A stretch of DNA of 64,000 nucleotides from assembly GCA_963576735.1 (NCBI GenBank), contig OY755176.1, positions 15,733,423-15,797,422 of the forward strand. The letters are read 5' to 3'. Position numbers and translations under genes: made by a program. Shown piece by piece: positions 51,584 through 63,728 of this stretch. How positions within the stretch are numbered: the first letter of the stretch is position 1; every line of letters starts with the position of its first letter. This DNA comes from Bedellia somnulentella (lineage: Eukaryota > Arthropoda > Insecta > Lepidoptera > Bedelliidae). A model generated the notes under the pieces. That model saw only the letters and a list, made by a program, of their open reading frames with translations. It was not told the origin of the DNA and did no database searches.

Positions 51584-51799
51584 GTGTAGTGTCGGCTTAG
51601 AATAGCACTACCCCATTTCCTCCGGTGGGTGTACGTAAGAGGCGACTTACGGTATTGGGGCCTGGATTTTTGGGCGATGCGGTTGGTTCACTATCTTTTC
51701 CCCACACAACTTTCCAAAAGTGGCTGAGGAATTTCTAATTCCTTAACTCTGGCTACCCCTTCTAGGGATTTACAGCCGTGAGTATATGTATGTATGTTC
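51584..51799 (+). repeat. RTE-SE copy with internal deletion
   Basis: Plus-strand copy lacking sequence around GGGGCCTGGATTTTTGGGCG and after GCGGTTGG. Near-identical 15 bp flanks AGTACATAAAGTAGT (51569-51583) and AGTACATGAAGTAGT (51800-51814). Confidence 0.88.
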
Positions 51800-52091
51800 A
51801 GTACATGAAGTAGTACTTATTATATCGAAACATCTGGAACAATCTTCAAAGATCTCATTAGACTTAGACTAATAAGTATTAACTATTAACCTTTTAAACA
51901 TCATCAGTGAATGCACTTAAACGTAATAACCTCAAAGATAGTTAAAAACACATTAATTCCACATGAAAGTGAGTTCACGAGAGAGAAAACAACGTGTGAT
52001 TTATATATGTTAGATAATTGTCTGTACTAGGGCTTGGAACTTGAGATGCTTATGAGAACGGATACGGAACCAAATAGCGTTCTTTCTTAAC

Positions 52092-52343
52092 ATACGTACA
52101 TACATAAATATACTCACGGCCATAAATCCCAAAAAAGGGTAGCCAGAACTTTGGAATTAGTAACTCCTCAGCCACATTTGGAAGTTGGTAAGGGACAAGA
52201 TGGTAGAAATAAAGTATCGTTGCTGATGGGTCTCCAATGGCTTCGCTCAAACACCACTTAAGAAAAGCCCCATACGCTTAGTCACCTCTTATGACACCCG
52301 TGATTAGAAAGGGGTAGTGACATTCTAAGCCGGCACTACACAA
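52092..52343 (-). repeat. RTE-SE copy, diverged
   Basis: Minus strand, CACGGGTGTCATAAGAGG-type subfamily, complete from tail to GCCGGCACTACAC. Possible imperfect flanks CTTAACAT and CTTAAAAT. Confidence 0.85.
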
Positions 52344-52617
52344 CTTAAAATGTCTTATATATACAGGTAGGTAGGTAGCGAACCGCCCTAACTTCGCACG
52401 GATAGTATTATTGTTCAATTAGCAAAGTTTTCTTCTATCACTGCTCACCCTTCATGGAATATAGCATAAAAATAATCATTTTATAGCACTCGCAAATAGT
52501 GTAGCTTTCTAAAAGTGAAAAAATTTTCATGATTAGTTACAGTATTTCCGAATATTAGCCCTTCGAAACAAATAAACAATCATAGTAACAAACTTTACCC
52601 CTATACAATTTTATTAT

Positions 52618-53438
52618 AGACTAGTGGATCGTCCCAGCTTCGCACGGTTAGCGTTGTTTTTTTAAATATCTGAGGTTTCTTTCTTCAGTCACTGCTCAAG
52701 CATTGTGAATTTCAGCGTAATGTTTTCAATTTATGAAATTTATAGCACTCCCTTAACAGTGTAGTTTGGTGATTTTGAATGCGCTTTAATGAACGGTTCA
52801 GTATTTCCGTCTAATAGCAAATTTTGGAATAAAACGCCATGAAGTATTTATAACAATCTAAAAAATAAATCATTACGTTATGTAGGATGCAACTACTGGC
52901 GCCATATAGTATGTTATATGTAAATTAGTAAAGATTTGGTTTCGATCACGGGCGCGATGGCTTATTTTATAAATAATTTCGGTGTTTGTCTACCGATTTC
53001 TATGATTCTTTTTTTATTGAATAGGTAATAATGTTACCTTTTTTAAATTTGGGATGAGTGAGAGGTTTACAAACGTAAGAGTAAACAAATATAATCAGGA
53101 TGTTCCGAACTGCTAAGCTATCAGGAATTACACGTGTTATTGTGAGTTAACCGTAAAAGGTAGACATATACTGTTGAGGACTTTTTTTTAGATAATTTAA
53201 TGAAGAATATTTCCGTCATACATGATTTCTATGTAAGTTTAACCATTAAGGCTGCACACGCGACGGAAGCTTAAAAAATGTAGTAACTTCTCCCGTTTTC
53301 CCAAAATTTCCCAAAATTCCCCTTGACTTCTCTGCTGGAAAGTATACAAAAACCTGCGCAGGAGTATGAAGAATAATTGTACCAAGTTTCGTTAAAATCC
53401 GTCGAGTAGTTTTTGTTTCCATAAGGAACATACAAACC

Positions 53439-53488
<50 letters not shown>

Positions 53489-53612
53489 AATTTTACTGAT
53501 TGCATTTTTGGCATCAGTATCGATCCCTAATCACCACCTGATAGTTATTTTGAAAATATATTTCATGTACAGAATTGACCTCTCTACAGATTTATTATAA
53601 GTATAGATGAAA
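52618..53612 (+). repeat. Lepidoptera-type dispersed repeat (~1 kb)
   Basis: Begins TAGACTAGTGGATCGTCCCAG and CTTCGCACGG, ends CAGATTTATTATAAGTATAG. Near its 3' end it has TTCGTTAAAATCCGTCGAGT and a (GACA)n run. This order is typical of a non-coding dispersed repeat in Lepidoptera. I cannot give its class. A shorter relative starts near 52375. Confidence 0.55.
53439..53486. repeat. (GACA)12 microsatellite
   Basis: Twelve perfect GACA units inside the dispersed repeat; likely polymorphic in length. Confidence 0.95.
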
Positions 53613-53905
53613 AGTATAGTTTATTCATTCCTGTACCTTGTATTTGTTGTTTTAGAGAGCCACAATACGTCAGTAAACTGTAGAAGTTGAAATGAAAAGT
53701 TGATGAAGTAATTGATCGATGATTATGATTACATTTTTAACCAAATCACCCAGTACATACTTAAACAACGCCGGACGCCGGTAAATTCCAAAAAGCTAGT
53801 AGCCAACTCGTCAGTATAAAAAACCCGCAACCACTATTGAAACTCACTTGAACATCGGGAATATTAAAATCCATCGCTTACACTCAAAACTAAAATTAAC
53901 TTACA

Positions 53906-54156
53906 TACATACATATAGTCACGGCTATAAATCCTTTAACGGGGTAGCCAGAGCTTTGGAATGAAAAATTCCTCAGCCACTTTTGGAAGTTGATTGGGGA
54001 AAAGATGCTAATAATAAATGTTTTTAGTGACGGGTCTCCAACCACATCGCCCAAAAATCACTTAAAAAGCCTCTATACCCTTAGTGGCCTCTTACGATCA
54101 CCCACAGGTAGAAATGGGGAAATGTAATTCCAAACCGACACTACACGGTTTAACGG
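53906..54156 (-). repeat. RTE-SE copy with target-site duplication
   Basis: Minus strand, full length, exact flanks TTAACTTACA (53896-53905 and 54157-54166). The small frame 54084-54290 overlapping it is not a gene. Confidence 0.92.
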
Positions 54157-54604
54157 TTAACTTACAAGCTCCCAGAAAAAGTTCAAATCTAAATATTTTC
54201 GATATTCAAAATGAAGAACATGTATTTAAGTTGTTGTTTCAAAATGTTAACGAAATCAAAAGTCGCTTTCAAAAGCCCTTATCGGTTTAACTTTCAATAA
54301 AGTAGTAAAAAATCTATATCAGCCATCTGTCTTGTTCCTCCTGTATGAAACTATGAAGAAGACACGTATGTATCTTCTTGCTATGTTTATTTTTAATTAG
54401 CATTCGTGAACTACTTTTTAAAAGCTTTTTATATAACTGAATTTCAATAAATATTCGACTAATCTAATTCAAAGTACCAGCAATCTTCAACATATAATGT
54501 ATAAACGCATTCGCGGAAAAGTTTGAGTAGTTGAACTGCTTGGGTCGGTTAAGATCACATCAAAACACACTAACTTGACTGTTATTGGTCATCAGTATAT
54601 GTAT

Positions 54605-54787
54605 GACATCAGAAAATTCTCAGTCACTTTTGGAAGTAAAGTGAGGAAAATATTGTAAAATTGATGTTTTAGTGGTGGGTCTCCAACCACATCGGCCATC
54701 AACTTCTTTAAAAGCTCCAATATCCTTAGTCGCCTCTTACGATCACCCGTGCGTTAGTTGTATTCTAAGCTGACATTTTACACAACG
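54605..54787 (-). repeat. RTE-SE relic
   Basis: Minus-strand pieces: CAGTCACTTTTGGAAGTAAA, GGGTCTCCAACCACATCGGC, CCTTAGTCGCCTCTTACGAT and TATTCTAAGCTGACA. The tail is lost. Confidence 0.7.
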
Positions 54788-54837
54788 CTTCTCAAAATTT
54801 CAATACATATATCCGACAAAAAAGAGAAATTGAAACA

Positions 54838-55054
54838 ATGGTAACAGAATCAGTGCGGAAAACATTAATTTGGTCTCGTATGAGCGGACTCGCCGAACAT
54901 TTAATTACCACTTACACCAGTTCAAAGGGGAAACCCGAGCCAGGTTATCATCTGACTTTCACTACCAAGGAGTCTGGTTACTTTGTAAGCTGTGTCCAAG
55001 AAGGTTTTATAGTAATTGTTAATAGTAGGTTGGGTCAAAGTGTATGGCCAGTAT
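54838..55054 (+). CDS. Unrecognised open frame cut by the second retrotransposon
   Basis: A frame starting MVTESVRKTLIWSRMSGLAE that is open until the retrotransposon boundary at 55054. Joining across the insertion (resuming at 58561) does not reveal a longer recognisable protein. No domain is seen. It may be chance or a remnant exon. Confidence 0.15.
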
Positions 55055-58000
55055 GAGTACACGCCGTGGTCGCTTTTATACTGCAAATTGGGGGCAACAG
55101 TATGAATTCGGCAGCACCCGGGATGACAGAGCAGCCCTATTTAGGGAGACACTGCTCTCCTTGCTCAGCCGAGGAGGGGGTTAGAAAAGGTACCCTAAAA
55201 AAATGTTTGTCCCTACTAAGCAGGTGGTAGTAACCGCGGCTGCCACCGCATCACTCAATACGTGGTCGAAGAAACATGAATAGTAAAATCATGAAAACAC
55301 CTATCATGACATTTGGTGCGTGGAACGTGAGAACGCTTCTAGATCGAGATAGTAACGCCTGCCCTGAACGCAAAACAGCCATAGTAGCTCGGGAACTTCA
55401 GCGCTATAATGTGGATGTCGCTGCTCTCAGTGAAACGCATCTTGCTGATGAAGGGGAGCTGGTTGAAGATGGTGGCGGTTACACATTCTTTTGGAAGGGT
55501 ACTGCTGCCTCCGAACCTAGGCGTTCGGGTGTAGGCTTTGCTATCAAAAATCACTTAGTAAAGCGACTAGAGGAGTACCCCGTACATATCTCGGACCGCG
55601 TTACCACATTGCGCCTTCATTCGGATAAGGATAACTTCCTTAATGTCATCAGTGTCTACGCTCCAACGCTAGATAAAACTGATGACATTAAGGAAAAATT
55701 TTACGAGGAGTTATCTCAATGCCTGGATAGCATAAATGCCAAAGAGCAGATATTATTGCTTGGCGATTTCAATGCCAGAGTTGGTCGGGACTACGAGGCT
55801 TGGCCGGAAGTTTTGGGTAGACACGGAGTTGGCAGTATGAACAGTAATGGACATTTGCTACTCAGTCTTTGTGCTCAATACGGATTAGCAATATCGAACA
55901 CCATGTTCAGACTTGCCGCCAAACACAAGACAACGTGGATGCACCCAAGATCCAAACACTGGCATTTGATCGACTATGCTATCGTGCGGCAAAGAGATGT
56001 CAGTCAAGTACAAGTCACTCGCGTCATGCGTGGGGCGCACTGCTGGACTGACCACCGTCTTGTTGTCACTAAATTACAACTGCGCTTTCGAAAACCACGG
56101 AGAACCATATCGAAAAAACCTGCGTCATTGAAGGTGGATAGGTTGCGAGATCCCGAGGTAAGAAAAAAGTACGTGGAAACCTTGTCTGAAAAACTGCCTG
56201 GTAATCAGATGGATGATGTTGGTGCTACCTGGGAAATGTTATCCTCTCATGTATTAGAAACCGCTTCAGTTACTTTAGGTAAGAAAGACCGTCGTAATGA
56301 AGACTGGTTTGATGAGAACGATGATGTCCTTAGGAGAGCACTCGAGAGACATCGAGGACTTCTGCGACAGTACAGTCGACGAGGTGGAAGCGTTGCAGCA
56401 GTCAAAGAAAGTGACCTGGAATTTCGAAGACTGTCTCGTCATCTAAAAGACAAGTGGTGGCAGGAAAAAGCTCATCACATGCAGTGGCTTGCAGATACAA
56501 AACAGCTTGGGGAGTTCTATAGTGAGGTACGGAAGTTGATTGGTAATTGCTTCCGTGCTAAGGTGCCTCTAAGATCAGTTGACGGTGAGAGCCTCTTAAC
56601 AAGCAGGGAGGAAGTACTAAACCGTTGGGCAGAACATTTTGATGCCTTGCTCAACGTAGATCGGTCAGCAGATCTACAGTATATCAGCCTCATGCCTCAA
56701 CTCCCTTTTGTCATCGAGTTGGATGAGCCGTTACTGCGTGACGAAGTTGTCACTGCCATCAGACAGCAGCAAAATAAGCGGGCGGTTGGCATAGACCTTA
56801 TACCGGGGGAATTGTTGAAGTATGGCGGCGAGGAGTTGCACACTATGATCTGGGAACTTTTCGTTCGCATGTGGGAGGAGGAGCGAGTACCCAATGTCTT
56901 TAAAGTGTCTCGTATTCAGGCTCTCTACAAGAATAAAGGTGACCGTTCCAGTTGTGACTCATACCGCGGCATTTCACTCCTATCTTCCCCTGGAAAGGTT
57001 TTTGCTAGAGTATTATTAAACCGCCTTACGAAGTTGTCAGAAAAGATCCTGCCTGAAACACAGTTTGGCTTCCGACCTGACCGAGGCACTTGCGAAGCCA
57101 TATTTTCTGTACGTCAACTGCAAGAGAAAAGCAGAGAACAAGGTCGCCAGCTGTATCTCTGTTTTGTTGACCTAGAAAAGGCTTTTGATAGTGTTCCTCG
57201 TGAAGCCCTGTGGATGGTGCTAGGAAAATTGGGCTGCACGGAGAAGTTTGTAAGACTTCTTAGGCTCCTGCACGACAACATGCAGTGCTGCGTCGCTGTA
57301 GAAGGCGAACAGTCGAGTTTCTTCCCCGTAACCTGTGGGGTGAAACAAGGGTGCGTATTAGCACCCACACTGTTTGCCTTATACTTTGCAGTAGTAGTCA
57401 GGGAGGTCCTGCAAGTAGTTTCCGAGGGAATCCGAATCCGTTTTCGCACCGATGGCAGTCTTTTCAATTTGGCCAGACTCAAAGCTCACACAAAGGTTTC
57501 GCATGCAATAATCACAGAGATTATGTATGCTGATGATTTGTGTTTTGCGGCGGAATCCCCAGGTGGCCTGCAACAGCTGATGTCAGTTTTTCACCAAGTT
57601 TGCCTGGACTTTGGCCTGAAGATTAGTGTCAAAAAGACAGAAGTGATGTCTTTGGACTCACAAGGTCACGAGACACTATCCATAAACGTTGGTGAGGACG
57701 TTTTAAAGCAGGTGGATAAATTCCGTTACTTGGGGAGCACTATAACATCTAAGTGTGACCTTGATGCGGAGATAAACAGTAGAGTCGGTGCTGCAGCTGC
57801 AGCATTCGGCAAGCTGTGCTCCAAGGTCTTCTGCTCGCATGATTTAAGGCTGGCCACCAAAGTTTCAGTCTACATGGCTGTTGTGCTGCCAAACCTTTTG
57901 TACGCTTCCGAGGCGTGGTGCGTGTACCGTCGCCACATTCGTACTTTAGATCGATTCCACCTCAAGTGCTTGCGTAAGGTCTTAAAAATCAAATGGTCGG

Positions 58001-58549
58001 ATCGAGTACGAAATACCGAAGTTCTACGACGAGCCAATGTTGGTGGCATTGAGGCGTATTTGATGCGTCGGCAGCTTCGGTGGTGCGGACACGTATCACG
58101 TATGTCGGAGGATAGAGTGGCGAAGCGCATCTTCTATTCTGAACTCGAGGAGGGCAAGCGAAAGCATGGCGGTCAACTCCTTCGATACAAAGATGTTCAG
58201 AAGCGACACATGAAGAAATGCAACATAGAGCCCTCTAATTGGGAAGTTTTGGCAGCACAACGTCCCGAATGGCGCAGGCTTATACAGAGGCGAGTTAGTG
58301 ATTTCGAGGAGCAGCGTAAAGCAGACCTTGACTCTAAGCGCGATGAACTGAAAGCCCGACAGCCCTGTGCCATTCAATACAATTATGACAGCGGAATGCT
58401 TACGTGCCCACAATGTGCCCGAGTATTTACCGCTAAGATAGGATACATAAGCCATCTTCGGGCTCATGAAAGAAGAGCCGATTAGGAGTTTTTTTTTTTT
58501 TTTAAGTGGTCGCCATGACCGAAAATCGGTCGGATGGATCATCATCATC
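55055..58549 (+). mobile_element. Second full-length non-LTR retrotransposon (~3.5 kb)
   Basis: Flanked by the exact 11 bp duplication ATGGCCAGTAT (55044-55054 and 58550-58560). It has a 221 bp GC-richer leader, one intact 1069-codon ORF, a poly-T stretch soon after the stop and a short (ATC)n tail ending at the 3' duplication. The tail differs from the TATG tail of the other RTE, so the two use different 3' recognition sequences. Higher GC than its surroundings and intact structure suggest recent arrival. Confidence 0.94.
55276..58485 (+). CDS. Endonuclease-reverse transcriptase with C-terminal zinc finger
   Basis: Single ORF of 1069 codons without interruption. An apurinic-like endonuclease spans about residues 10-275: [31 protein letters not shown] (G163, D164, N166) and WTDHRLVV (D259, H260). 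The reverse transcriptase spans about 520-800: [31 protein letters not shown] (D632), [17 protein letters not shown] and YADDLCF (Y751-D754). Near the end is a classical C2H2 finger, C1044-x2-C1047-x12-H1060-x3-H1064, which may bind nucleic acid. No RNase H is seen. The layout resembles RTE-group single-ORF elements. I do not assign a clade because the zinc finger and tail differ from typical RTE. Start chosen at 55276, ten codons before the endonuclease core. Confidence 0.95.
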   Translation: MNSKIMKTPIMTFGAWNVRTLLDRDSNACPERKTAIVARELQRYNVDVAALSETHLADEGELVEDGGGYTFFWKGTAASEPRRSGVGFAIKNHLVKRLEEYPVHISDRVTTLRLHSDKDNFLNVISVYAPTLDKTDDIKEKFYEELSQCLDSINAKEQILLLGDFNARVGRDYEAWPEVLGRHGVGSMNSNGHLLLSLCAQYGLAISNTMFRLAAKHKTTWMHPRSKHWHLIDYAIVRQRDVSQVQVTRVMRGAHCWTDHRLVVTKLQLRFRKPRRTISKKPASLKVDRLRDPEVRKKYVETLSEKLPGNQMDDVGATWEMLSSHVLETASVTLGKKDRRNEDWFDENDDVLRRALERHRGLLRQYSRRGGSVAAVKESDLEFRRLSRHLKDKWWQEKAHHMQWLADTKQLGEFYSEVRKLIGNCFRAKVPLRSVDGESLLTSREEVLNRWAEHFDALLNVDRSADLQYISLMPQLPFVIELDEPLLRDEVVTAIRQQQNKRAVGIDLIPGELLKYGGEELHTMIWELFVRMWEEERVPNVFKVSRIQALYKNKGDRSSCDSYRGISLLSSPGKVFARVLLNRLTKLSEKILPETQFGFRPDRGTCEAIFSVRQLQEKSREQGRQLYLCFVDLEKAFDSVPREALWMVLGKLGCTEKFVRLLRLLHDNMQCCVAVEGEQSSFFPVTCGVKQGCVLAPTLFALYFAVVVREVLQVVSEGIRIRFRTDGSLFNLARLKAHTKVSHAIITEIMYADDLCFAAESPGGLQQLMSVFHQVCLDFGLKISVKKTEVMSLDSQGHETLSINVGEDVLKQVDKFRYLGSTITSKCDLDAEINSRVGAAAAAFGKLCSKVFCSHDLRLATKVSVYMAVVLPNLLYASEAWCVYRRHIRTLDRFHLKCLRKVLKIKWSDRVRNTEVLRRANVGGIEAYLMRRQLRWCGHVSRMSEDRVAKRIFYSELEEGKRKHGGQLLRYKDVQKRHMKKCNIEPSNWEVLAAQRPEWRRLIQRRVSDFEEQRKADLDSKRDELKARQPCAIQYNYDSGMLTCPQCARVFTAKIGYISHLRAHERRAD

Positions 58550-58560
58550 ATGGCCAGTAT

Positions 58561-59064
58561 TTGGTATTATTTTGTACGTATTTTGATTTCAAATTTTGGA
58601 AATAGATTAGAAATCGGTATTCAAATATTGAATGTCAAACAATATTACAGTTTTTTGTTGAAATAAAGGTCATCACAGCTATATTCAATTTAATTTCAAG
58701 AAAAGTTTAAAACATAATATCTCGAAATGGTTTTGTATTCAGCATCACTTTTGTAAAATTTTGCACATCGAATGGTATGATTGTATAAACATATTTTAAT
58801 TCGTAAATAATAATTATATCTTTAAAGATTGTGGTGTTCATTGATAAAGAAACAATGTAACATAGGCGTAGCTGTCAACCCTTGTTAAGCGATAAGTTCG
58901 TTCGAAGCTCTCTTCTAAAGGTACGATGATATTTTTTTTTTTTTTTTTTTTTTTATATAAAGTGATAAAGTGTGCAATGAAAAACTTTTAGAATAACCGA
59001 CTGTCTGTGTCTTTGTTGTTAATGGTATAATTGAGCTCACGTCCAAAATACATTTAAATCTCTT
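58561..59064. other. Non-coding flank with poly-T
   Basis: No gene. A T-run of about 23 lies at 58932-58954. Confidence 0.5.
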
Positions 59065-59230
59065 TTTGATTTTTGAGAGAATTGGCTGAAGAACCATCAC
59101 CAACCATCTTATTTTTGGCTTATCAATCTACTCCATACTTAACTTCCAAAGTTAGCTGAGGAACTTCTAGTTCTGAAGCTTTTGCTACCCATTTTTGGGA
59201 TTTATAGCCGTGAGTATGTTTGTATACAAA
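59065..59230 (+). repeat. RTE-SE relic, head missing
   Basis: ACCATCACCAACCATCTTAT, CTTCCAAAGTTAGCTGAGGA and the tail TATAGCCGTGAGTATGTTTG. Confidence 0.75.
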
Positions 59231-59748
59231 AGTTCTAGCAATCATTTTACCCACCTCGACATCTTTTATACATTAAAATACATGGGTTAAGTAATAACAT
59301 CACATCAGCCTGTAATAAATTGCGTAAAGTAATCCAAAAACACAAGAAACACAAGACTGAGTAAACAACACTAACAATTAATTTATCGAAGCAAAATATA
59401 ATAATGTAAGTAACTGAGCTGTATTTTATTGAAGTTTGAAGTTTTACAGCCTACTTCCCGAAGACATAATGTAACAATGGATTACGCTGATGATGCAGTG
59501 GTGATATAACTGAGCTCACACGGAGGGCGGGATACAACTCATCCATGTCATCATACCAACAATAGCCCTGCTTCCACTGATTCACACAAAACGCGCCAAG
59601 ATGGCAAATTACAGATAACATGGTGTCATATAACGTGGTATAATCTGTGATTACTTTTTTAAGTCCATCAGTTTATCGACGCTTCCTATTCCTACTCACA
59701 AGCGTTTATTTAACTTGAGATATTCATAAAGATAAACACTATATTCAC
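59231..59748. other. Non-coding stretch, nothing recognised
   Basis: No gene or recognised repeat. Confidence 0.45.
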
Positions 59749-60022
59749 CTATCCTATACTTACGGCTATAATTCAGAAGGAGATAGCAAAATGTATAACT
59801 AATCCGTAGGTAACTTTTATGTTCAGTCAGTTAAAGATGTTCAACTTAACCATCGCTGGTGATGGGTTCCAAACAAGATGTTAATCGAATGGATCATTGG
59901 TGGCAAAAACCGTATAACCGAACAATAATCTTAAAAACCCATTACCTCGTGGCATTGTATGACACCCATCCATGGGGATAAATGAGATAGAGGTATTGTA
60001 AGCCCACACCACACTACACTGC
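59749..60022 (-). repeat. RTE-SE relic, strongly diverged
   Basis: Minus strand: CTATACTTACGGCTATAATT, GGTGATGGGTTCCAAAC, a late TATGACACCCATCCATGGGG block and CACACCACACTACACTGCC at the head. Insertions in the middle enlarge it. Confidence 0.6.
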
Positions 60023-60044
60023 CAAAAGTTTTCTGTATATATTA

Positions 60045-60443
60045 TAACATAATAACATAACACAAATGTTCACGCCGAATATCCCCAAAGGGGTTGGCAA
60101 AGGTACTAATACTTCTGAACACCACGTGACATTGTCACCTGGCGTTCAGAGTACCCACGTTTTGCATGGACAGTGTACTCACGTGATAGGGGGCAGGCTT
60201 ATCGCCGTTTTGTGCGAATACACGGTCACATGACTAAGTACAAGTCAGCCATGTGGGTTTCCTCACGATGATTTCCCTCACCGTTAACAACCGTGATAAA
60301 TTAACCACACATATGTCTTTATAAAAGACAAATAAAATAAATAAATAAATATAAATTGGTGTAGGCCCGAGCCCGACTCAGGATTTGAACACTAGTCACT
60401 TGCACGTTAACCGGTGTTCTACCCATTGAGCTATCACGTCGTC
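60045..60443 (-). repeat. tSINE-1 copy, full length with simple-repeat insertion
   Basis: Minus strand, exact flanks GTATATATTAT (60034-60044 and 60444-60454). An AAAT-repeat of about 24 bp has expanded at ~60328-60353 between the AAAGACAAAT and TTGGTGTAGG blocks. Together with the plus-strand copy at 60543 it forms a tail-outward inverted pair 99 bp apart. Confidence 0.93.
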
Positions 60444-60542
60444 GTATATATTATGCAATCAAATAATATTATATTATTTTCTTCTATAAAAGGCTACCAG
60501 GCATTTAGGGTGGTCCATATTTAAATTGACGTATATAAAAGC

Positions 60543-60904
60543 AACCGTGATAGCCCAGTGGGTAGAACACTCGGTTATCGTGAAAACGACCAGTGTTCAA
60601 ATCCTGGGTCGGGCCTACACCAATTTGTCTTTTCTAAAGACAGATGTGTGGTTAATTTATCATGGTTGTTAACGGTGAGGGAAAACATCGTGAGGAAACC
60701 CACATGGCTGAGTTGTACTTAGTCATGTGACAGTGTATTCGTACAAAACGGCGATAGGCCTGCCCCCTATCACGTGAGTACACTGTCCATGCAAAACGTG
60801 GGTACTCTGAACACCAGGTGACAAAGTCAAGTGATGTTCAGAAGTATTAGTACCTCTGCCAACCCCTTCGGGGATATTCGGCGTGAACGTTTATGTTATG
60901 TTAT
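60543..60904 (+). repeat. tSINE-1 copy, full length, young
   Basis: A 362 bp copy with exact flanks GTATATAAAAGC (60531-60542 and 60905-60916). It has an A-box-like TAGCCCAGTGGG, a B-box GTTCAAATCC, a body with CATCGTGAGGAAACCCACAT and CCTGCCCCCTATCACGTGAG, and a (TTATG)n tail. It is nearly identical to the copy at 62846, so both are recent. Confidence 0.95.
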
Positions 60905-61322
60905 GTATATAAAAGCTTTATTGGTTTTACAATAACAGGTTTGTATTTTCTTTAATATAACACAATATCTCAATGTATATGAATGAATAGGCGTCAATGT
61001 TTGTATGTATAATGTTTGGAGCTAAAATAATAAGTTCTAAAAAAGTTTCATAGAATAATACAGGACATTCCATAACTTTCCTTATGAGGCGGCTATGATA
61101 TATTGAGATGAACGCTTGCAGAGATACGTGATCTATTTATAATCACAATATTAATAATACTCATACAATCATACAATTCGGTATGCAAAGTTTTACAAAA
61201 GTGATGCTGATTACAAAACTATCGCGAGATATAATGTTTTAAATAATATTTTATTCATATTTTTTTTAAATACATCATTTTATTCGCAACTTTCAGTAAT
61301 AGAGTAGCAGAAGATACATTTA

Positions 61323-61571
61323 CACACATACATATATACATATACTCACGGCTATAGATCCCTAGAAGGGGTAGCCAGAGCTAAGGCATCCCTCAGCCAC
61401 TTTTAGAAGTTGCGTGGGGAAAAGGTGGTAAAAATAAAGGTTGATGGTGATGGGTCTCCAACCGCATCGCCCAAAAATCCCTTGAAAGCCCCAATACCGT
61501 TAGTCACCTCTTACGTACACCCATCGGTAGAAACGGGGTAGTGCTATTCTAAGCCGACACTACACGGTGAT
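61323..61571 (-). repeat. RTE-SE copy with 14 bp target-site duplication
   Basis: Minus strand, flanks AGAAGATACATTTA (61309-61322 and 61572-61585). A short deletion lies in the GAGCTAAGGCATCCCTCAGC region. Confidence 0.93.
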
Positions 61572-61585
61572 AGAAGATACATTTA

Positions 61586-61998
61586 GTGTACATATTCCAT
61601 TGAAGAAAATCTTAAGCGGCTGAACTTATGTAACTGAGTAGCAAACTAAGACAGGTCAAATTAATCTAGTCTGTCTACTTGATTTGAACATTAAGCCATC
61701 AATAGGAACTACAGCTGGTTAATCAAAGACATAAAAACATATCTCAACCTCCATCTATCACGTATTAACCTGTAATTAGTATCGAAGAATGAATCAATTT
61801 GATTATTATCTGTTACTCAAACGAAACAGCCAGCTTCCTCTACAACTACATCATTTCTTATATATTACGAATAGTTGTTATTGTTTCTTACAAGATAACC
61901 TCTTGGGTAATGTTGCGTAAGTGTTGGGTTTTTGGAAAGTGCTATTTTTTAAATTTAGTAGTATTCACGTTCAAAAGAGGTAAGTATTTGTAGTTGGA
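61586..61998. other. Non-coding stretch, nothing recognised
   Basis: The 64-codon frame 61799-61993 has no domain. Confidence 0.45.
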
Positions 61999-62005
61999 GC
62001 ACGTC

Positions 62006-62565
62006 GGCTTATTCTGTTTATCCACCCCAAAACAGCCTCCCTAAGTCAGATATTCGGAAACGCATGTCTGTCCACCCCGTTCAGGGTGGATAATCGGAAT
62101 TCATAATAAAATGTTTTTTCCGATTTTTTACCCTAAGTACAGTCATTTACAGAAACATACACAACACAAAATGGGTCCAAGAAACTTCGTGAACATTAAA
62201 ATACTTAAGATAAACATACCTTCTTTCTTACTTACAGTTTAAATAAAAATAAATTGGTGGGAAGTTTTAAATTAATATTTATTGTTACCTATAGGGTTGG
62301 TATGTAGAATTTGGATGAAAACCATTTAAAATAACCGATGTGACAAATGAAACCATAACAAGAAAAAAACTCCTAACAAAAGTGACAAATTAAAATTTAG
62401 GGTCGTTTTTCCGTAAATGATTGTACGTAGACAGGGTAGAAAATCGGAAGAAATATATTATATGCATTACGGATATCCACCCCGTTCAGGGTGGATAGAC
62501 GGACACGCGTTTCCGAATATCCTCCTTAGGGTGGCTGTTTTAGGTTGGATAAACGGAATAAGCCA
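62006..62565. mobile_element. 560 bp non-autonomous inverted-repeat element
   Basis: Terminal inverted repeats of about 90 bp: GGCTTATTCTGTTTATCCAC at the left against GGCTTATTCCGTTTATCCAA on the other strand at the right. Each includes a CCACCCCGTTCAGGGTGG hairpin (62075-62092 and 62480-62497). Flanks are GCACGTC(G) (61999-62005 and 62566-62572), a 7-8 bp duplication that would suit hAT or Merlin-like transposons. No coding capacity, so it depends on an enzyme elsewhere. Confidence 0.82.
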
Positions 62566-62845
62566 GCACGTCGCGTCGATACGTTAGGGATCGAAAACGG
62601 TGTCAGTCCCTCAGTTTTTCTAAGTCTTTCCTATCTAACAAAATCAAATTAGCAGTTGTTTTTATGGTCCCATAATGTTTATTTTATGAACAAAAAGAAT
62701 ACGATGTATTTTAAAATATATCCGCCCTTAGCTATGTTGCTATTTCGAAACTCGGGCAATGACAGGCACTTGGTCAATTTATTTGTTCTGATAAAAACTT
62801 TTGTGTTTTTGGTTAAATTATATTTTGTAAAATATAACTGAAAAA

Positions 62846-63207
62846 CCGTGATAGCCCAGTGGGTAGAACACTCGGTTATCGTGCAAACGACTAGTGTTCA
62901 AATCCTGGGTCGGGCCTACACCAATTTGTCTTTTCTAAAGACATATGTGTGGTTAATTTATCATGGTTGTTAACGGTGAGGGAAAACATCGTGAGGAAAC
63001 CCACATGGCTGAGTTGTACTTAGTCATGTGACAGTGTATTCGTACAAAACGGCGATAGGCCTGCCCCCTATCACGTGAGTACACTGTCCATGCAAAACGT
63101 GGGTACTCTGAACACCAGGTGACAAAGTCACGTGATGTTCAGAAGTATTAGTACCTCTGCCAACCCCTTCGGGGATATTCGGCGTGAACGTTTATGTTAT
63201 GTTATGT
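62846..63207 (+). repeat. tSINE-1 copy, full length, young
   Basis: A 362 bp copy with exact 13 bp flanks TATAACTGAAAAA (62833-62845 and 63208-63220). Pol III-like A box TAGCCCAGTGG at 62852-62862 and B box GTTCAAATCC at 62896-62905. The 3' end reads CTCTGCCAACCCCTTCGGGG then GGCGTGAACG and (TTATG)n. It is a reference copy for the family. Confidence 0.96.
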
Positions 63208-63363
63208 TATAACTGAAAAAATCCCCGCTGTAAGTATGTTAGAAATAAGCTTTATCAAGAGCATAATAAAAAGGGCGAAAGCAAGCGAACAACCCAAAAT
63301 CGGGGCTGCTAGCCAAGCTAGAAAACAGCGAGAAAAGCATGGTTAGGTTTACGGAGTAATAGT

Positions 63364-63470
63364 AACAGCCGTGATAGTCCAATGGGTAGAGGGCATTTCT
63401 ACGGGCAGTGTCAATTGAGCTACTGCTGTGCAAAAAGTATCTCATATTTTCTAAAGACATAAAATTCTTA
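63364..63470 (+). repeat. tSINE-1 head relic, rearranged
   Basis: GCCGTGATAGTCCAATGGGT is the SINE head, but it is followed by CAGTGTCAATTGAGCTACTG, which reads like an inverted tRNA D-arm, then TTTCTAAAGACATAAAATTC. It looks like a chimera of two tRNA-derived pieces. Confidence 0.5.
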
Positions 63471-63728
63471 CATTCCCAGAACATGGAATAGACAATAAAG
63501 CTATATAAGTAAATATATTTAATGTAAATACTTGGGTTATATATAATACAATAACACTTAGTAACTTTGTCGGAAGCTTCGGTCTCAATTCGCTGAAATT
63601 TACTTTTATGTACCTACATCACTAACTAAGCGCAGTAAGAACGTCACTAGCTGGATCCCACAAACTGCCAGTAGCGCCCGCCCGAGCGGCCGAGCACGAG
63701 CAGTATGGATAAGGGAACAGCATTAGGC

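Noticed and set aside
53439..53486. CRISPR-like array
   Set aside because: It is a simple GACA microsatellite with no spacers. No CRISPR array exists in the window and none is expected in an animal genome.
58096..58551. Minus-strand 151-codon frame and others opposite the second reverse transcriptase
   Set aside because: Shadow of the sense ORF. No domain, and it crosses the element's poly-T and tail.
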